A DNA stretch of 64,000 bases. Source: Eretmocerus hayati. Its lineage: Eukaryota; Arthropoda; Insecta; Hymenoptera; Aphelinidae. A program made the position numbers and the translations under genes. The stretch covers positions 14,066,727-14,130,726 of the forward strand of contig CM056743.1 of assembly GCA_029851415.1 (NCBI GenBank), read 5' to 3'. The notes under the pieces were generated by a model that did no database searches, was not told where the DNA came from, and was given only the letters and a program-made list of their open reading frames with translations. Shown in pieces: positions 61,527 to 64,000 of this stretch. Position 1 is the first letter of the stretch. Every line of letters starts with the position of its first letter.

Positions 61527-63332
61527 TTAAATCAATTCCTTTGCCGATCAGATGAATTTAAATCTATCAACGTAAAACTGCTTACCAGGTCAACATGAAT
61601 ATACATTATTGAATTGTTATTATTGAATAATATCATTATTGAATTGTTCGTAATCGAAATGTTTTTAGTGACAAAAGTAAGCAAAATTCTGAGGAGCAGT
61701 CAGTATGAACCAACAAAAGCGCAATAACAGATTCGTATTTATGATTGAATAGAGGGATTCGCTTCGAATTGTGTGGTCGACGTGGTGGTTAGCCATTCCC
61801 AAACAGCAGCACTTTTGATAATGAACTAATATTTGCTCCTCACACATATGCTCAAATACATGCGGGTCAGCAAACTCTTGCCCTTTTTCCGCGCCACGCG
61901 AACCGGCGTATATATTTGCTCTTCTTCATTCGTATCTTCTGGAACATATCAGCAGCTCTGGGGATAGTGAACATTTTCCATTTCTGTCCGCAATCTAATT
62001 GCATATTTAATTTTGACTCTGATGGATATTCGTTTACTTTATCAGCACTTGCCACACGACCGACCAGACTCAGATTCGTATTATTTGGTAAAAAAGATAT
62101 GACCTTGCTTGGAACCACCTTTCGTAGTATTCAACCCATCTACGAAGGAGCTGGATCGTGAAAACTTTATGAACGATGTCCGTCAGTAGAATTGATTTTA
62201 ATGCACCAGACAGTTGAGACGTAATACGGCAGTTATTTATGTCTGACTAAATCATTACTCGCATCCCTTATAGTTTGAGAGGAAATGTTCAAAGTCGGTT
62301 TAGTCACTGTTATCAAATAAAGATTTCGCAGTTTTGAGCTCACACAAGAAATGGTTACATGAATAGTCGGTATCGAATATTTGAGGAAACAAATGTTGAC
62401 AATTTAGGGGCACTGATTTTCAAAATATCTTTTAACGGCGCAGTAATGCAATATCCTTGAATTCACCAATACTGCTGCCAAAAAAAATGTTGGCGTGTAC
62501 GAGAAGACTTACAAATTGCCTCGGAGCAAATGTCACGGCGTCAAGAACTTTATTCTCTATGAGCTCGAATCACATGCATATTTTGACCGTTAGAATGCAT
62601 CAATCGCGCGAATTCCGAGGTTACGCCTTCACGAAATATCAAGAAACTATATCGAGGAATCAGAAGTCCATTCGAGCTTAAAACAGCTCTCACACAAATG
62701 GTGAGGCAATAGTGGTAATATACTGGCATCGAAAGTGTGCAGAATGTGATAGAAGGTGAGGGGGGTACAATTTAATAACAATATATCTCAGCTCGCGTCG
62801 TAATATACTAAACTCATGCCTCATCGTATATAGCGTCTAAGGAGGCTGAGACTATCTGTACATTAGGAATAGATCTATGGCTTGCTGTACATCGCCATCA
62901 GGATCTACTGCAGAGAATCAGAGGTACACAAGAAGCAGACAACTGAGACTATAGAAGTGACAGAGTCGAATTCCAAGCAAACGCAACCATCTCTAATTAA
63001 CACGCGAGTAAATTAGTTATCGATACCGATTCATTAGTGGCTCGGGCACTTCGTATGCTAGCATGTAGTCCTTTGACGTCAGACCGCATGATTTTCAATC
63101 TACTGTTGCTCAGCTGCGGGACTCATGATTATTACTGAGCGATTCGGGTGTTACTTTTTTTGCTTCATGTTCATCCTTGGGACTTGTTTCGCAATCCTAG
63201 GAATAGTTCGCCTCTCTAACTCGATCTTAGCTCAATAAATTGTTAGAATCTCTTTTTTTGGCTGATATTCGGTCAAACTCAAGATCTTTCGCTCGCCTGA
63301 CGGTGGCGTTACCAAGAACGTGACATAATCAT

Positions 63333-63395
63333 GCCGGTGGGATGATTGGTAATGTACCCAACCTGCAAGCAAAAGATCGCGGTTTCAAGCCACCT
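63333..63395 (+). other. tRNA-like fragment (tRNA-derived SINE head or tRNA pseudogene)
   Basis: GATGATTGGTAATGTACCCA resembles a tRNA D-arm/A-box region, CTGCAAGC sits where an anticodon loop would be, and GATCGCGGTTTCAAGCC resembles a B-box/T-arm (consensus GGTTCGAATCC). The anticodon stem does not pair well and the spacing is imperfect, so it is not a working tRNA gene. Confidence 0.4.
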
Positions 63396-64000
63396 GGGGA
63401 AAATTCTTTTCATTTGCGTTTTTCTATCCAAAAAATGCTGTGCAAAATCTCATGTGAATTTTACGATTCCAAAATTGACTCAAATATTGAACTGAATCCA
63501 AATTCAAGATCAAATCCAGCATTTCATCAGTTGAGAAATAAGATGTCATTTAGTGTACACAGCCTAAAATGTATGCTCTATTGCCATGGAGAAAAATACA
63601 GTACGTCAATCACGATAACTACTCACGTCAAGTATTGACTGATTACCTTCATCATTCATCTATTTCACTATCGATCACCATAATTGACTAGTCTACGAAT
63701 TTTTCCTACTGTCCAATACGTACAAAATTAATAACCACACTAACTCGATAATTTCATTCACATCACGAGCTCTATTTTCCTAATCAATCCAAAACTCTCA
63801 GCATCCATCAATAAAATAAATCTTCCATTACATCAAAATATAGATGAAAAAAAAAAAACTAATCAATAATAACAGTTAGCAAAGATCGCAACACCATCCA
63901 CAGACTCACAGACGAATCAATCGTGAAACTGCAGATACATCCATTTGTCATAAACTCGTCAACACCGTCTGTCGTGTGGATGCCATGTATTCCAACAATA

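Larger units (their letters stand above)
52210..64000 (+). other. dac: Non-coding sequence downstream of dac exon C, probably intron
   Basis: No further dac exon is recognised; the coiled-coil DACHbox-C exons must lie beyond 64000 or be too short to identify. The stretch contains an 11-bp minisatellite and a related degenerate tract (54870-55190), GTC/CGT and GAT microsatellites (56365-56397, 57644-57660, 57735-57753, 60542-60562, 60818-60833), a TTA run (60451-60467), a probable piggyBac-like remnant (61166-61526) and a tRNA-like fragment (63333-63395). Nothing else nameable was seen. Confidence 0.7.

Overview
The window looks like a stretch of an insect nuclear genome. It is AT-rich, has no dense set of long open reading frames, and contains spliced exons with GT/AG borders, many short inverted-repeat DNA transposons, microsatellites and long introns. 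The only protein-coding gene I can support is an orthologue of dachshund (dac), a SKI/SNO/DAC-family nuclear co-regulator, on the + strand. Large-intron insects such as Hymenoptera fit best, but the sequence alone does not settle the order.

Three internal dac exons are present: 12765-12910, 43424-43673 and 52147-52209. Their splice phases join without a break (1+2, then 2+1), and the peptides are typical of insect dachshund: a GRPPKR basic motif followed by LSLAASHL and KKHRLDNGDYYENGHL, then PRLEKSPLLANGYNHPPTHL, then WENCRAAYEDIVKQLE. The introns between them are about 30.5 kb and 8.5 kb. The conserved N-terminal DACHbox-N/SKI-like domain was not found upstream of 12765, and the C-terminal DACHbox-C coiled coil was not found downstream of 52209. 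The window is therefore most likely the middle of a very large gene, with both flanks also intronic. No second gene, rRNA, intact tRNA or CRISPR array was found.

The introns hold a dense population of non-autonomous DNA elements. They include TA-flanked inverted-repeat elements at 7232-7463, 12410-12645 (with a diverged relative near 37733), 29761-30654 and 48143-48799. Others are a short element sharing a GGCCGTCCAT terminus (10239-10380), a 1.8-kb foldback element (20267-22087), a 230-bp hairpin element (44211-44440) and a weaker TIR candidate (42006-42940). A TTAA-flanked piggyBac-like miniature element with a perfect 30-bp subterminal palindrome lies at 47849-48100, and a probable relative lies at about 61166-61526. 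Tandem structures are a 184-bp repeat (33420-33960), an 11-bp minisatellite (54870-54940) that runs into a degenerate related tract, an old degenerate minisatellite at about 8.98-9.97 kb, and a possible 340-bp-period repeat (6.8-7.8 kb) interrupted by a MITE.

The strongest observations are the in-frame alternative acceptor before the first dac exon, the long intronic foldbacks able to make double-stranded RNA, and the two piggyBac-like elements with the same end-plus-hairpin layout. I saw no convincing new multi-gene system. Percent identities are not given because no alignment could be run.
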